Shown here piece after piece: positions 19,875 to 28,572 of a DNA stretch of 64,000 nucleotides. A model generated the notes under the pieces. That model had not been told where the DNA came from and searched no databases. It was given only the letters and a program-made list of their open reading frames with translations. Every line of letters starts with the position of its first letter. The first letter of the stretch is position 1. The stretch comes from Desulfosediminicola flagellatus. Its GTDB lineage: Bacteria; Desulfobacterota; Desulfobulbia; Desulfobulbales; Desulfocapsaceae. A program made the position numbers and the translations under genes. The stretch spans positions 1,008,001 through 1,072,000 of the forward strand of contig NZ_CP050698.1 of the NCBI RefSeq assembly GCF_005116655.2, in the 5' to 3' direction.

Positions 19875-20615
19875 ATGATGCACAATTGCTTTTGGTATTC
19901 ATGTTCCGGCTCTCGCACTGTCGACAATAGGGATTATTGCGGGCTAGCCTCGGGGAATGGTCTTAGCATCTATATTCTTGCTGACGGTTTCACTAACTGC
20001 CGAAATGGTGGTCCATTAGCAAAGGATTTAATTGCAGCAATAATCTACAAGTGTCAAAGAGAATCAACAGATATATCAATTGAGTTAGTAAAGAAATGGT
20101 TGAGAGAAATACACCGTGAAATACGTATAAAATATATTTCTGACTCAACTGCCTTCATCATAGCTATATTTGACTCAGAAGGTAATTTAACAACACTTCA
20201 TGCAGGAGATTGTTTGATAGGTAGAGTAGTTGAAGAAAGTAATATTGAGTGGCTAGCTGTCCCGCACACACTTGCCAATGCTACATCCGATGTTACACTT
20301 GAAAAAATGGTTAATAATCCCAATCGAAACGTATTAACAAGATGTTTTAAAGGTAGACGTTTTAGGAATCCAGAAGAACAGTCTATTCTAATTCATTCCG
20401 ACGATCGCATCATATTAGCGACTGATGGCTTTTGGGCCGATCTCTCGTCAAACAAGCAAATCGACCTTTTAAAAGGTAAGTATTCACCTCACAATCAATC
20501 CGATGACGTCAGTTTTCTACTGTTAGAAAAATGCCTTGAGAAGAATAGAGAAATTAAGAGCTGCTCAGGCAATTTAATTGAAGGCACAGGTGAACAGCGC
20601 AGCCAACTCACGTAA
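19875..20615 (+). CDS. PP2C-like (PPM) protein phosphatase, third gene of the HTH-nucleotidyltransferase operon
   Basis: The 246-aa protein starts 8 nt after the nucleotidyltransferase gene with AGGAAG before the ATG, so it belongs to the same transcript. It shows the PPM/PP2C pattern over its full length: VDNRDYCG, LADGFTNCRNGGPLAKDL (DG metal ligand), STAFIIAIFDSEGNLTTLHAGDCLIGRV (the GDSR strand, here GDC), ILATDGFWADLSS and SDDVSFLLL. Metal-binding Asp residues are retained. Its likely role is removing phosphate from Ser/Thr of a partner. No kinase gene is seen nearby, so the substrate may be another operon protein or a host protein. A phosphatase is not part of the classic AbiE-type pair. 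Confidence 0.8.
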   Translation: MMHNCFWYSCSGSRTVDNRDYCGLASGNGLSIYILADGFTNCRNGGPLAKDLIAAIIYKCQRESTDISIELVKKWLREIHREIRIKYISDSTAFIIAIFDSEGNLTTLHAGDCLIGRVVEESNIEWLAVPHTLANATSDVTLEKMVNNPNRNVLTRCFKGRRFRNPEEQSILIHSDDRIILATDGFWADLSSNKQIDLLKGKYSPHNQSDDVSFLLLEKCLEKNREIKSCSGNLIEGTGEQRSQLT

Positions 20616-21285
20616 TGAAAAGGTGTATAACATCGGTTGATTCACTGGATAAGAAAAGAGAAAGGAGTCACCCATTAAAAGGCCCCTGGTCAAGGAATAA
20701 TATTCTCGATTAAGGAAAAAAACACTTTTCTTTTGTAAGGTAAATAGTTGCCATACAACTCCTGCCTTGCAGAATACCCGTTCTTTATTGCACCCGTTAT
20801 TTCAACTTTTCGTGTCGGTAATATCTTTACCGCACCAGTCACCCATCAGGATCAAGGCGAAGGGAGAAATTAGGATTGTAGAACGAAGAGATCCTCAAAA
20901 AAATCTCGTAGTAGAACAATTTTAATCTCGGATCCATGCCCCTGTCCGCACCCGCGAACCCAGAAAATTATTGGTGCCATACTGTTTCCAAGTGTTTGTG
21001 GGTATGAAAAGGGGTCAAGTCCGCTTTTGACTTTTCCTTTCTGTAGAGCATACCAAAGATACCCCCTGACTATACGTAACTATTGATATAGATCATAATT
21101 GGCCTAGAAGAGTCAAAGGTAGACTTGATAATCATATAAAAGGCACCTCCGGGAGACCACCGTTGATCCCCCAAAATAAAAATGGGTTCAGTTTTTTGTT
21201 TGACTTATGCTTAAGATAATTCCTGAGAAATTTTCAGCACCCTGTAACTAGTTATGATGCCGTGGTAAAAAGATCATTGTACCGC
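20616..21285. other. Gap holding a MITE-like element
   Basis: About 670 bp with no credible gene. The only recognisable structure is the inverted-repeat element at 21013-21128. Confidence 0.5.
21013..21128. mobile_element. MITE-like element, copy 1
   Basis: About 116 bp with terminal inverted repeats: TCAAGTCCGCTTTTGAC at the left and GTCAAAGGTAGACTTGA at the right (3 mismatches when paired). Copy 2 lies at 24048-24166 in the same orientation. The interior block CCTGACTATACGTAACTATT and the ATCATAATTGGCCT block are shared exactly or nearly so. There is no coding capacity, so it would need a transposase supplied elsewhere. Confidence 0.82.
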
Positions 21286-21552
21286 TTACCCTGATAGAGA
21301 AAAATAGGGGGGAGTCTTTGCATGACTCTTTTGGAGTTGGCGTAAAGCGGTAGTCAATATTTCAGCTTCGACGGTACGTATACCTGTCCACTCAATTCCG
21401 TTCTGGAATTGATCGAGCTCTTCCGACCAATATTCTTTGTACTCTGATGAGGATTGTAAGATGATTATTGCTACCGCATCTGTTTCAGTGTTTCCGGTCT
21501 CAAAGTATTCAATGAGCAACTGAAGCACCTTGTCACTGTCATTGTTTTTCAT
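21286..21552 (-). CDS. Small hypothetical protein (88 aa)
   Basis: I do not recognise this protein. It is acidic and soluble, mostly predicted helical (KVLQLLIEYFETGNTETDAVAIIILQ, EAEILTTALRQLQKSH). A good ribosome binding site (AAGGAG, 8 nt before the ATG) supports it as a real gene. It sits between MITE-like remnants in the accessory region. Confidence 0.6.
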   Translation of the reverse strand: MKNNDSDKVLQLLIEYFETGNTETDAVAIIILQSSSEYKEYWSEELDQFQNGIEWTGIRTVEAEILTTALRQLQKSHAKTPPYFSLSG

Positions 21553-21974
21553 TTTAGGACTCCTTCATTGGTTCGTGTGACAATGCTCTAAGTTTAAAAC
21601 AAGAGAAAGGGGTAAAGTCTGCCTAAGACTCATTTGGCATTAGAATTTACAATAATCACTCTGAGGTGCATAAAAAAAGAAAGGGGCAAATCCGCTTTTG
21701 ACCTTTGTAGTTCGGTTAGTAGTATTATTGTCAGGCTAGAAAAGCAAATCTCTGACAATAAACATGTGGAAAATCAGGGTGAAAAAATAGTTTTAAACCT
21801 CTGTAAGAGTCATGTAGAAACATGCCCCCTTCTTGTTGTATTAATGGGTGCCCCTTTCCTTTGTTATCTTCCCGTTCATTTGCATTAATTCTTAAAGGTG
21901 TGATTAAATGTAACCTAGTCTCTATGGTAATTGGAGGTGCAATGGAAATGATCAAAAGATTTTAAGGGGGGGGA
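21553..21974. other. Gap upstream of the chemoreceptor gene
   Basis: It contains the two eroded MITE ends. An open frame at 21634-21888 overlaps them and is not convincing. An AAGGGGGGGG ribosome binding site leads directly into the chemoreceptor start. Confidence 0.45.
21609..21705. repeat. Two degenerate MITE end remnants
   Basis: 21609-21640 matches the reverse complement of the right end of the 21013/24048 element (AAGTCTGCCT, then GACTC and a TTGGC block). 21683-21705 matches its left end (GGGGCAAATCCGCTTTTGAC). They are eroded ends of further copies. Confidence 0.6.
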
Positions 21975-23960
21975 ATGTTTGCAAAGATGAGTATTAAGCT
22001 GAAACTGATGCTCAGCGTGGCATTGATTGTGGTGGTGATGATGAGTGTCTCTGTGACCATTAACACCCGTATATCATTTAATACAATCTATGATCGCATT
22101 CGGGCCAATGAAGCTCCTGCCACCGTCAATTACATCGCAGAGACTTTTGAGTCAAAAATCGGCAAGGCAATCAGTATCTCACAGCTTATTGCAGATAACC
22201 CTTTTCTGCTCCAGTGGCTTAGGAGTGGTGAAAGTGAGGATCAGAAGATTCCGGCCATGCAATTTTTGAAAGAAGTAAAAAAACAGGATGTCGATTTTGT
22301 GTTCATGGTGACAGCGGGTGAAAAAAACTATTATACCCACGATGGATTTTTTAAACAGCTCAGTAAGGAGAACCCAAGAGATAGTTGGTTTTTTTCCACT
22401 ATAGATAAGGGCAAAAAGATTGATATCAACATTGATGTAGATGAGAAAACTGGTTTGTTGATGGCCTATATTAATATTCTCATGGGACCGGCAAATGCAG
22501 CTGTAGGCGTGGCTGGGTGTGGCATTAATCTTGAGCAGCTTTCCGAACAGCTTTCTGGTACACGTCTTACGGATAATAGCATCAGCTACCTCATCGGGGG
22601 GGATGGCGCGGTGAAGGCCCATCCCGACAAGGAACTTGTCAAAAGCGGAAAAAACATCAAGGAATTCAGTGATAATGAGTATCGGAGCAATGTTGCCGGG
22701 AAGATTCTTTCTGCCGAGGAAGGGGCATTGGATTATATCAATGATAAAGGAGAAGATATCTTTGTTATATATCGTAATATTCCAACTTCCGGGTGGAAGG
22801 TCGTTATGGAGATACCCACGAAGGAGCTTGGCAAGGGCTTGGGGAAGATTAAGCTGGTGGCCCTGGGGCTTATAGCAGGGTTTGTCGTGATTGTGGTTGT
22901 GGTTTTGAATTTTCTTCTCAATGTCGTTCTTAAATCGATACGAGAAACTGCTGCAACACTCAAGGATATTGCTGAGGGCGAGGGCGATCTCACCAAGAGG
23001 CTGAACGTTGCTTCCAAAGATGAAATTGGGGATCTCGCCAACTCCTTTAATTTGTTTATCGATAAGCTGCAGCAGATAATAAAAGAGGTCATTTCTCATA
23101 GCGGAAAGGTGGATGAGGCTTCTGCCAGTATGCTTGGGATCGCCAAAAATGTCTCTACTGAGACCGATTCGACCTCAAGGAAGACCAAGAACATAGCCGC
23201 TTCGGCTGAAGACGTGACTAGGGGGGTAAGCTCCGTCGCCATTGCTATGGAGGAGGCAAACGCAAATATCTCTATGATTGCCAGCAGTGTCGAGGAGATG
23301 ACTGTAACAGTGAGTGAAATTAGCCAAAACACCTCAAAGGCCAGCACTATTTCACAAAGTGCGGTGGATACCTCCAAAACTACCTCAGACCAGATACGGG
23401 TTCTTGAAGAGTCAGCTAAGGAGATTGGGCGTGTAACAGAAGCTATTACCGAAATATCCGAACAGACTAATCTGCTCGCTCTCAATGCCACTATTGAGGC
23501 GGCAAGAGCTGGTGAGGCAGGAAAGGGATTTGCAATAGTTGCAACTGAAATTAAAGAGCTGGCAAATCAGACGGCTAAGGCTACTCTTGAAATAAAGAAT
23601 AAAATATCTGGAATCCAGAATGCAACCAGCGATTCCATTGCGAATATTGAACAGATCACTACCATCATTTTTGACTTTAACGAATTGATTACCTCGGTTG
23701 CTGCGGCCATTGAGGAGCAGACCGCAACCACTCAGGAGATTTCAACGAATATATCCCAACTTTCTGATGGCGTTTCTGAGACAAACCAGAATCTCTCCAG
23801 GAGTTCTGTTTCAGTAGCTGATATTAGTACGGAGGCAGGTTCGGTTAGCGAGTCAGTATCAGGATTGGCCGAGAGCGGGATAGAGCTGTCTGAAAGTGCT
23901 GAGAAAATGGCAGACCTTGCTGCTGAATTAAAAGCCCTGATGAGATCGTTTAAAGTATAG
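21975..23960 (+). CDS. Methyl-accepting chemotaxis protein with a Cache-type sensor
   Basis: This inner-membrane chemoreceptor (661 aa) has a first membrane helix at about 8-28, a periplasmic domain of the double-Cache type (about 35-285, with [19 protein letters not shown] and [15 protein letters not shown]), a second membrane helix at about 297-320, a HAMP region ([26 protein letters not shown]) and the cytoplasmic signalling hairpin whose tip is [19 protein letters not shown]. There is no C-terminal CheR-binding pentapeptide. Its ligand is unknown. No other chemotaxis gene is in the window. MITE-like copies in direct orientation lie about 850 bp before and 90 bp after it, suggesting it may have moved as cargo or that the elements inserted around it. 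Confidence 0.95.
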   Translation: MFAKMSIKLKLMLSVALIVVVMMSVSVTINTRISFNTIYDRIRANEAPATVNYIAETFESKIGKAISISQLIADNPFLLQWLRSGESEDQKIPAMQFLKEVKKQDVDFVFMVTAGEKNYYTHDGFFKQLSKENPRDSWFFSTIDKGKKIDINIDVDEKTGLLMAYINILMGPANAAVGVAGCGINLEQLSEQLSGTRLTDNSISYLIGGDGAVKAHPDKELVKSGKNIKEFSDNEYRSNVAGKILSAEEGALDYINDKGEDIFVIYRNIPTSGWKVVMEIPTKELGKGLGKIKLVALGLIAGFVVIVVVVLNFLLNVVLKSIRETAATLKDIAEGEGDLTKRLNVASKDEIGDLANSFNLFIDKLQQIIKEVISHSGKVDEASASMLGIAKNVSTETDSTSRKTKNIAASAEDVTRGVSSVAIAMEEANANISMIASSVEEMTVTVSEISQNTSKASTISQSAVDTSKTTSDQIRVLEESAKEIGRVTEAITEISEQTNLLALNATIEAARAGEAGKGFAIVATEIKELANQTAKATLEIKNKISGIQNATSDSIANIEQITTIIFDFNELITSVAAAIEEQTATTQEISTNISQLSDGVSETNQNLSRSSVSVADISTEAGSVSESVSGLAESGIELSESAEKMADLAAELKALMRSFKV

Positions 23961-24047
23961 AGCTTGGCCCTGTCTGCACTGTTCTCTTGTTTTTTGCTGG
24001 CCACAAATTTGGCACCTTTAGTCAGTCGAAGGTATATACCAAGAAGG

Positions 24048-24166
24048 GGTCAAGTTCGCTTTTGACTTTTGTCTTTCTGTAGTGCATAGCAAAGATCCTC
24101 CCTGACTATACGTAACTATTGATACCGATCATAATTGGCCTGGAAGAGTCAAAGGCAGACTTGACC
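24048..24166. mobile_element. MITE-like element, copy 2
   Basis: About 119 bp, same orientation and interior as copy 1. The left end GGTCAAGTTCGCTTTTGAC pairs with the right end GTCAAAGGCAGACTTGACC with a few mismatches. It lies 87 bp after the chemoreceptor stop. Confidence 0.82.
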
Positions 24167-24172
24167 ACTTTT

Positions 24173-24213
24173 TTTTTCAGGATCTGCTGTTGAATACTAG
24201 CAGATCCTGAAAA
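24173..24213. repeat. Long perfect hairpin beside MITE copy 2
   Basis: TCAGGATCTGCT (24177-24188) pairs with AGCAGATCCTGA (24199-24210), extended by T/A pairs outside. T-runs lie on the 5' side and A-runs on the 3' side of the plus strand, so it does not look like an intrinsic terminator for either strand. It may be part of an inserted element. Confidence 0.55.
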
Positions 24214-24289
24214 CTGTTATGACGATAACTGAGGTTAGTCAGCACCAATAGCTGACGGTGTATGGGGGGATGTATCTGATTGATGAAAA

Positions 24290-24640
24290 TTATACCTGAT
24301 GTAGATCGTATGTAAGCGTATATCTAGCATCTCCAACAATTCCGCGATCCCGTCGAAATGTATGAGTGAGAGTTGAGCGGTCTCCTCGAATGAGACCTCT
24401 CACATCAGATTCTCCCAATCGCAGCGTTCCAAAATGGTCATCTCGACGACGATCCGATTCTCGTAACTCAACTACAACGTCGTTTCTAAATTCAACCCTA
24501 CTATTTATGTTCCTTGTCTGACCTGTACGCATACTGACCGGGCCCCATACTGTGGAGTTGTTAACCCTGAGATAAGGTTCATCTGTACGCTCCTGTGCGT
24601 CGTTACATCTGATAGATATGAGCTCAATTGTGTATGGCAT
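24290..24640 (-). CDS. Small beta-rich protein (116 aa), hypothetical
   Basis: ATG 24640 is chosen because AAGGAGG lies 8 nt upstream; the GTG at 24649 is too close to it. The protein begins MPYTIELISIRCNDAQERTD, then PYLRVNNSTVWGPVSMRTGQTRNIN, and ends YTLTYDLHQV. The alternating strands, the VWGP..M.TGQT segment and the acidic and charged turns resemble small C2-like or jelly-roll domains found in bacterial secreted or surface proteins, but there is no signal peptide. I cannot name a family with confidence. Confidence 0.65.
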   Translation of the reverse strand: MPYTIELISIRCNDAQERTDEPYLRVNNSTVWGPVSMRTGQTRNINSRVEFRNDVVVELRESDRRRDDHFGTLRLGESDVRGLIRGDRSTLTHTFRRDRGIVGDARYTLTYDLHQV

Positions 24641-25068
24641 ATTACCCACCTCCTTGGTGCTAATTTTTTAGGTTGAAGGGAAATGCATTTCCCATCTAGC
24701 TGTGAATAGAAAGTGAATAGTTCTGTCTCTGCTTATCTGAAGAAATATGCAGGTACAATTCTCTGATATTGTTTCGTTATTGTAAGTCGACGTGTTGATG
24801 TCTGATCTTCAATGTGTATTACACAGAAAATAGGTCGTGGATATGCTGAGGTCAATGTGGTGGTTAGGTTTATCTGGGTATATTATCGTAGATTTTCATG
24901 AATTACATATGGGGGATATTCGAGAAAAATGTAATCGTTCTCTAAAGGGTATGTAGGAGGCGAATGGGGGGACACAAAGTGCGGCGGGAAGGGAGTAATG
25001 TGTAATATTTTCTCTTTTTTTATGCTGATTAATCGAGGAAATCGTGGGGGAATTTTATTTTGACACTA
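24641..25068. other. Non-coding stretch
   Basis: About 430 bp upstream of the beta-rich protein gene, ending at the 80-bp repeat. No gene or clear structure is seen. Confidence 0.45.
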
Positions 25069-25148
25069 GCTATGTAACACATACACCAACAGCACAGGAG
25101 CGAAAAAGGACAAGCAAGATACTGACAGATCAGCGTTGACGGGACACT
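25069..25148 (-). repeat. 80-bp dispersed repeat, copy 2
   Basis: 79 of 80 bases are identical to 6262-6341. The last two bases supply part of the stop codon of the PilZ gene (TAG at 25149-25147). GACACTAG occurs at both edges (25062-25069 and 25143-25150), which could be a target-site duplication, but the same is not seen at copy 1. Confidence 0.9.
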
Positions 25149-25851
25149 AGGGTAAATCGCATTTAGATTCATAAACAAGCCGTTCCCATAGCTTCTCTTT
25201 TGCCTCTTCATTTATGTTTTCAAATCTAGTACCAAAAAGTTCACCCTCGACCCAAATGACTTCTGCTTTTACCTCCAAAAAATCTATCAAATTTTCATGT
25301 TCCTTGAATTGTATTGAAATGGAAATGTTGTCATTAACCGCTGGAATTTGGCTATGTGTTTGTATCGCACAGCCACTGCTTGATATGTCGTACACAAAGC
25401 CATCGCCTTCCAGGCCATCTTTGCTGAATTTTATTGAATGTTGGTAAAGCACGAATCGCAAGCTGCCTCGCTTTTCAGAGTTTGAAAGTACCGTTTCAAC
25501 CTCTTCCAGGCTTTGAAAGTGATCAGCTTTATAACCAGAAATATTTGACGTAAAATTAATCAACTGTTTGAGAATAACCTTATCTTCATCCACAACCCGA
25601 ACCACTCTTCCGACCTTGTTTTCAATGAGGTAATTCGTAATTCTTCTAAATGTTGGAATCGCACTCAAAAAACCTATTGTACACTGCGAAAGGTCTGTTA
25701 TTACGATGAATCCTGGGGCAAGGTCATTCACGCAAAACCTGATTTCCGTGTAGAGTTTATCAAGATTTTCTTTACTCAGCTTTCCGGCAATTGTTATATG
25801 CAGTCTGTTTTTGGCTATATTGGCAATAGCCTTTGGTGTCTTGACAGACAT
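25147..25851 (-). CDS. STAS-like / PilZ two-domain protein, probable c-di-GMP receptor
   Basis: The 234-aa protein has an N-terminal alpha/beta domain resembling STAS (HITIAGKLSKENLDKLYTEI, then IVITDLSQCTIGF) and a C-terminal PilZ domain. PilZ has both c-di-GMP contact motifs: RGSLR (RxxxR) and DISSSG (DxSxxG), then a beta barrel ending AEVIWVEGELFGTRFENI. ATG 25851 is preferred over 25890 because a weak AGAGG precedes it, while a TATAAT sequence lies just upstream of the earlier ATG. The stop codon is formed at the edge of the 80-bp repeat, so the original protein may have been longer. Confidence 0.8.
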   Translation of the reverse strand: MSVKTPKAIANIAKNRLHITIAGKLSKENLDKLYTEIRFCVNDLAPGFIVITDLSQCTIGFLSAIPTFRRITNYLIENKVGRVVRVVDEDKVILKQLINFTSNISGYKADHFQSLEEVETVLSNSEKRGSLRFVLYQHSIKFSKDGLEGDGFVYDISSSGCAIQTHSQIPAVNDNISISIQFKEHENLIDFLEVKAEVIWVEGELFGTRFENINEEAKEKLWERLVYESKCDLP

Positions 25852-26222
25852 CCTTTTACACCTCTTTGATTTTACAGCATAAAAAGACATTCGATTATAA
25901 ACAGTATAGTATCACAAGAGTTAAGAAAAGTGAAAGGGCCATAAGAAACTTCTACGATACTCTCGAATGTATCATAATGCTGGAGGGGGCTACCGCTGAT
26001 CGGGGTTAGACTAAGTCAATGAATTAGATTTACGTATAAAAATGTACTTTGAAGTGGTCGTTTTGCCTTGGAAAGTTACTTTTTCACGCCGGAATCTCCC
26101 TTTTTAGGGTAGCTACTCTTTTTTGTTAGATTGTTGGTAGCCTTTATGGAATGCAAACTACCCATTATTGCTGAAAATGATAATCTGGCTGACTTCTGCT
26201 CATATGAAAAATCGTTGTTGCT
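25852..26222. other. Non-coding stretch upstream of the PilZ gene
   Basis: It holds TATAAT (minus strand, about 25893-25898), possibly the PilZ gene -10 box, without a good -35. Nothing else is seen. Confidence 0.4.
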
Positions 26223-26300
26223 TCAATAATTTTCTACTTTACTTGCAATAGCAGCAAGGCTATTGATACACTCTGTTGATTTTTCGAAATTCAAAATATC
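26223..26300 (-). pseudogene. Orphan 3' end of a paralogue of the 28024-28572 gene
   Basis: Read on the minus strand this gives NFEKSTECINSLAAIASKVENY and a stop. It aligns with the last residues of the gene at 28024-28572 (NFEKSTEFINSLAAIAHEEQNH). At DNA level 26243-26296 and 28044-28097 share about 47 of 54 bases. The rest of the paralogue is absent. Confidence 0.75.
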
Positions 26301-26321
26301 AAAAACATGAGAACAATCTCT

Positions 26322-26612
26322 ATGAAAAATATATTTCCGTTTATTCTTGTTATATTTCTATTGTTTTCAGTTACACCATGTATGGCAGCTGAACAGAATG
26401 ACGACGAATATTTCAATGAAGTTGTTAAGCTGTTTGAAAAGAATTGTAAGGAAAAGAGTAACTCCGAGTTTTTGAAATGTTTGGCTGAATACACGCCTGA
26501 AAAATGCAAAAGTCTTGTGTATGGAAGAGATAGGCTGGCATGGAAGGAGTGTATTTCATCATGTGGAAGTGCAAACATTTATAGCAAAACATTTGGTGAA
26601 TGTTCCGACTAA
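26322..26612 (+). CDS. Small secreted cysteine-rich protein (96 aa)
   Basis: A signal peptide (MKNIFPFILVIFLLFSVTPCMA) is followed by a mature part of about 74 residues with six cysteines (KNCKEK, LKCLAE, EKCKSL, KECISSCGS, GECSD), so disulfide bonding in the periplasm is likely. The frame is open from 26307, but ATG 26322 gives the better signal peptide. No known family. Confidence 0.65.
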   Translation: MKNIFPFILVIFLLFSVTPCMAAEQNDDEYFNEVVKLFEKNCKEKSNSEFLKCLAEYTPEKCKSLVYGRDRLAWKECISSCGSANIYSKTFGECSD

Positions 26613-26670
26613 AAGAGTGGTCACTTTTCTGTTGGATTTGTATTGCAGTATGGGGCGTTTTCTAAACCCA

Positions 26671-27852
26671 TTATTTTCGATATTTTCCGCTGGGCACACC
26701 ATCGACATAAATGCCTTCCAGATACGAGAGTTTTCTTGGCAGCTGTTTCACAGAACCCCTTGAAATAAGAAATGTTGCTTTTCGACCTACAGTTAATGCG
26801 CCAAGTTTTTCAAAACCGAAGAATCTGGCTCCGGTTTCTGAAGCACATCGGATGGTCTCTTCCAGTGAATAGCCAGCCTTGATAAACAGTTTCATCTCTT
26901 CTGCCATTGACTCGCCGTGGAGTATGCCAACACTACCCGCTCCGGTTCCTATTGCTGTTTTTACCCCCAATTGTTTTGCACGACGAAGTTGCATGAGGTG
27001 TTCGTTGAGCATTTTTTTCCAGAACGCTTCTGCTCCCGGGATTGGTTTACCCGGTGCGACATATCGCTGGGAAAATCGGCAACAGACATCTCCGCTGCTT
27101 CCTGAACTGTCCAAACCGTTCTTGGCCCGTAGCACGCTTGGAATCCATAGAACGTTCTTTTCAGCCATTTTCCTGAGATTCTCTTCACCCATCGCATAAC
27201 CCTGTTCGATAGCGTCACATCCTGCGTCGAGTGCTTCTTTTACCTTTTGCTCGCCATTAGCAACAACGATTGCCTTTTTGCTGCCTTTTGTACTCAGAAG
27301 AGTATGTAGATTTGCCTGAGTAAGTACAGGTGAAGGCGCTACCTCATCTTCGATATTACTGGAGTAGTAGAGTTTAAGAAAATCACCGCTTGTGGTTTCG
27401 AGATCTACACGATCCTCATCGGTCAAGTCGGGAAGGGCGGGCGTTTGAATCTCAATGATATTTTCGTCTGCTATTCTCTTTTGAGAGAGTTTGAGCAGAT
27501 CTGTTATCTCATCACAGTCAGCGACTCCCATCACTCCGTATGCATGACAGTAGCTGATGTGTTTTTCAAACAAGACTGCTTTTTGTGCTATCCCGGCTTC
27601 TTTATCAGCTAATCGCACCCGCATGTCGACTGAGGGTGACCTGGAAAGTGAAACACTACAGTCAATAAAAGCTGGCAGAAGAGTACAATGTGAGAAGTCA
27701 TCGATTACTGCAGGGCTAGTGTCGGGTAAATCCGCTAAGGGACCAATAGCGGTAATGATGCCATCTTTGACAGCAATGAAGATATTTTTGTTTACGACTG
27801 TACTGCTACCGTCGATGAAGCTTCCTGCAACTATGTATCGAGTTTCGTCCAT
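26671..27852 (-). CDS. Amidohydrolase-like protein lacking the metal ligands (probable pseudoenzyme)
   Basis: The 393-aa protein has the layout of imidazolonepropionase-like amidohydrolases: a small beta domain at both ends (IVAGSFIDGSSTVV, GALTVGRKATFLI) around a TIM barrel. The zinc ligands of the family appear replaced. The usual PGLIDxHxH is PAFIDCSVSL, VHAHG is VVANG, IEHG is IEQG, and GTDAG is GTGAG. Despite this the frame is intact and long, with no stop or shift. It is therefore either a catalytically dead homologue with a new role, or uses another chemistry. It is monocistronic as far as visible. Confidence 0.82.
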   Translation of the reverse strand: MDETRYIVAGSFIDGSSTVVNKNIFIAVKDGIITAIGPLADLPDTSPAVIDDFSHCTLLPAFIDCSVSLSRSPSVDMRVRLADKEAGIAQKAVLFEKHISYCHAYGVMGVADCDEITDLLKLSQKRIADENIIEIQTPALPDLTDEDRVDLETTSGDFLKLYYSSNIEDEVAPSPVLTQANLHTLLSTKGSKKAIVVANGEQKVKEALDAGCDAIEQGYAMGEENLRKMAEKNVLWIPSVLRAKNGLDSSGSSGDVCCRFSQRYVAPGKPIPGAEAFWKKMLNEHLMQLRRAKQLGVKTAIGTGAGSVGILHGESMAEEMKLFIKAGYSLEETIRCASETGARFFGFEKLGALTVGRKATFLISRGSVKQLPRKLSYLEGIYVDGVPSGKYRK

Positions 27853-28023
27853 TATCTTTTGGTGTATTTATAGGTGATGGGGCTTGATTGAAGGGGATAC
27901 TATGGAATGTGGAATGGTTGATCTTCGGGTCACACAATAATCTCTTCGCACACACTCACTACCGATTATTAAAAAAAATGTCTATTAGTTTGATTTTGAT
28001 GCATCTGGAAAATTGTTGTCGTT

Positions 28024-28572
28024 TCAGTGGTTCTGCTCTTCATGTGCAATGGCAGCAAGGCTATTGATAAACTCTGTCGATTTTTCAAAATTTGAAACAA
28101 GCTTTGCTGGCGTTGCGGTAATACTTCCATACTGATCATTCAAGTACTCAGTGATAAATTGCTGGTGTAATAGAGCAGATTTGGCAAGCATCTGATGGGC
28201 ATTTTGTCGATTAGACAATGGTAGCTGCCGTAGCTCGCTGCGGAATGAATTGTATTTATCTGTCGCTAGAAGCATCTTAACCATTGCTTTGAGGCCACCA
28301 GCATTTATATACGATTTAAAGCTGTTGAAGTCAGTGTCTGTTAGCTCTTCGGCACCACCCAACAGTTTAACTATCTTGAAAACTGCCGCCACGAGGCTGC
28401 TCTTTGCAATTCCTTCGAGAAATGGACGGTTGTTTTCGATTACCCTGCCTGTCAAAACCAACAGCCATTCATGATCTGTTTTTTCCTGATCAGGATGCAT
28501 GGTATACAGCGGCAGTAACACATCTTGCTGCAGTTTGCTTATCTTTGAGTGAATGGTAAAGGGATTAATCAT
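28024..28572 (-). CDS. Hypothetical helical protein (182 aa)
   Basis: I do not recognise a family. The protein is predicted mostly helical, without signal peptide or membrane helices. It includes SLVAAVFKIVKLLGGAEELTD, SYINAGGLKAMVKMLLATDKYNSF and the C-terminal NFEKSTEFINSLAAIAHEEQNH. The last part is duplicated as a remnant at 26223-26300. It lies 171 bp upstream of the amidohydrolase-like gene on the same strand. Confidence 0.65.
   Translation of the reverse strand: MINPFTIHSKISKLQQDVLLPLYTMHPDQEKTDHEWLLVLTGRVIENNRPFLEGIAKSSLVAAVFKIVKLLGGAEELTDTDFNSFKSYINAGGLKAMVKMLLATDKYNSFRSELRQLPLSNRQNAHQMLAKSALLHQQFITEYLNDQYGSITATPAKLVSNFEKSTEFINSLAAIAHEEQNH

Noticed and set aside
22179-23099. 306-aa minus-strand open frame inside the chemoreceptor gene
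   Set aside because: Fully antisense to a clear gene with no family match.
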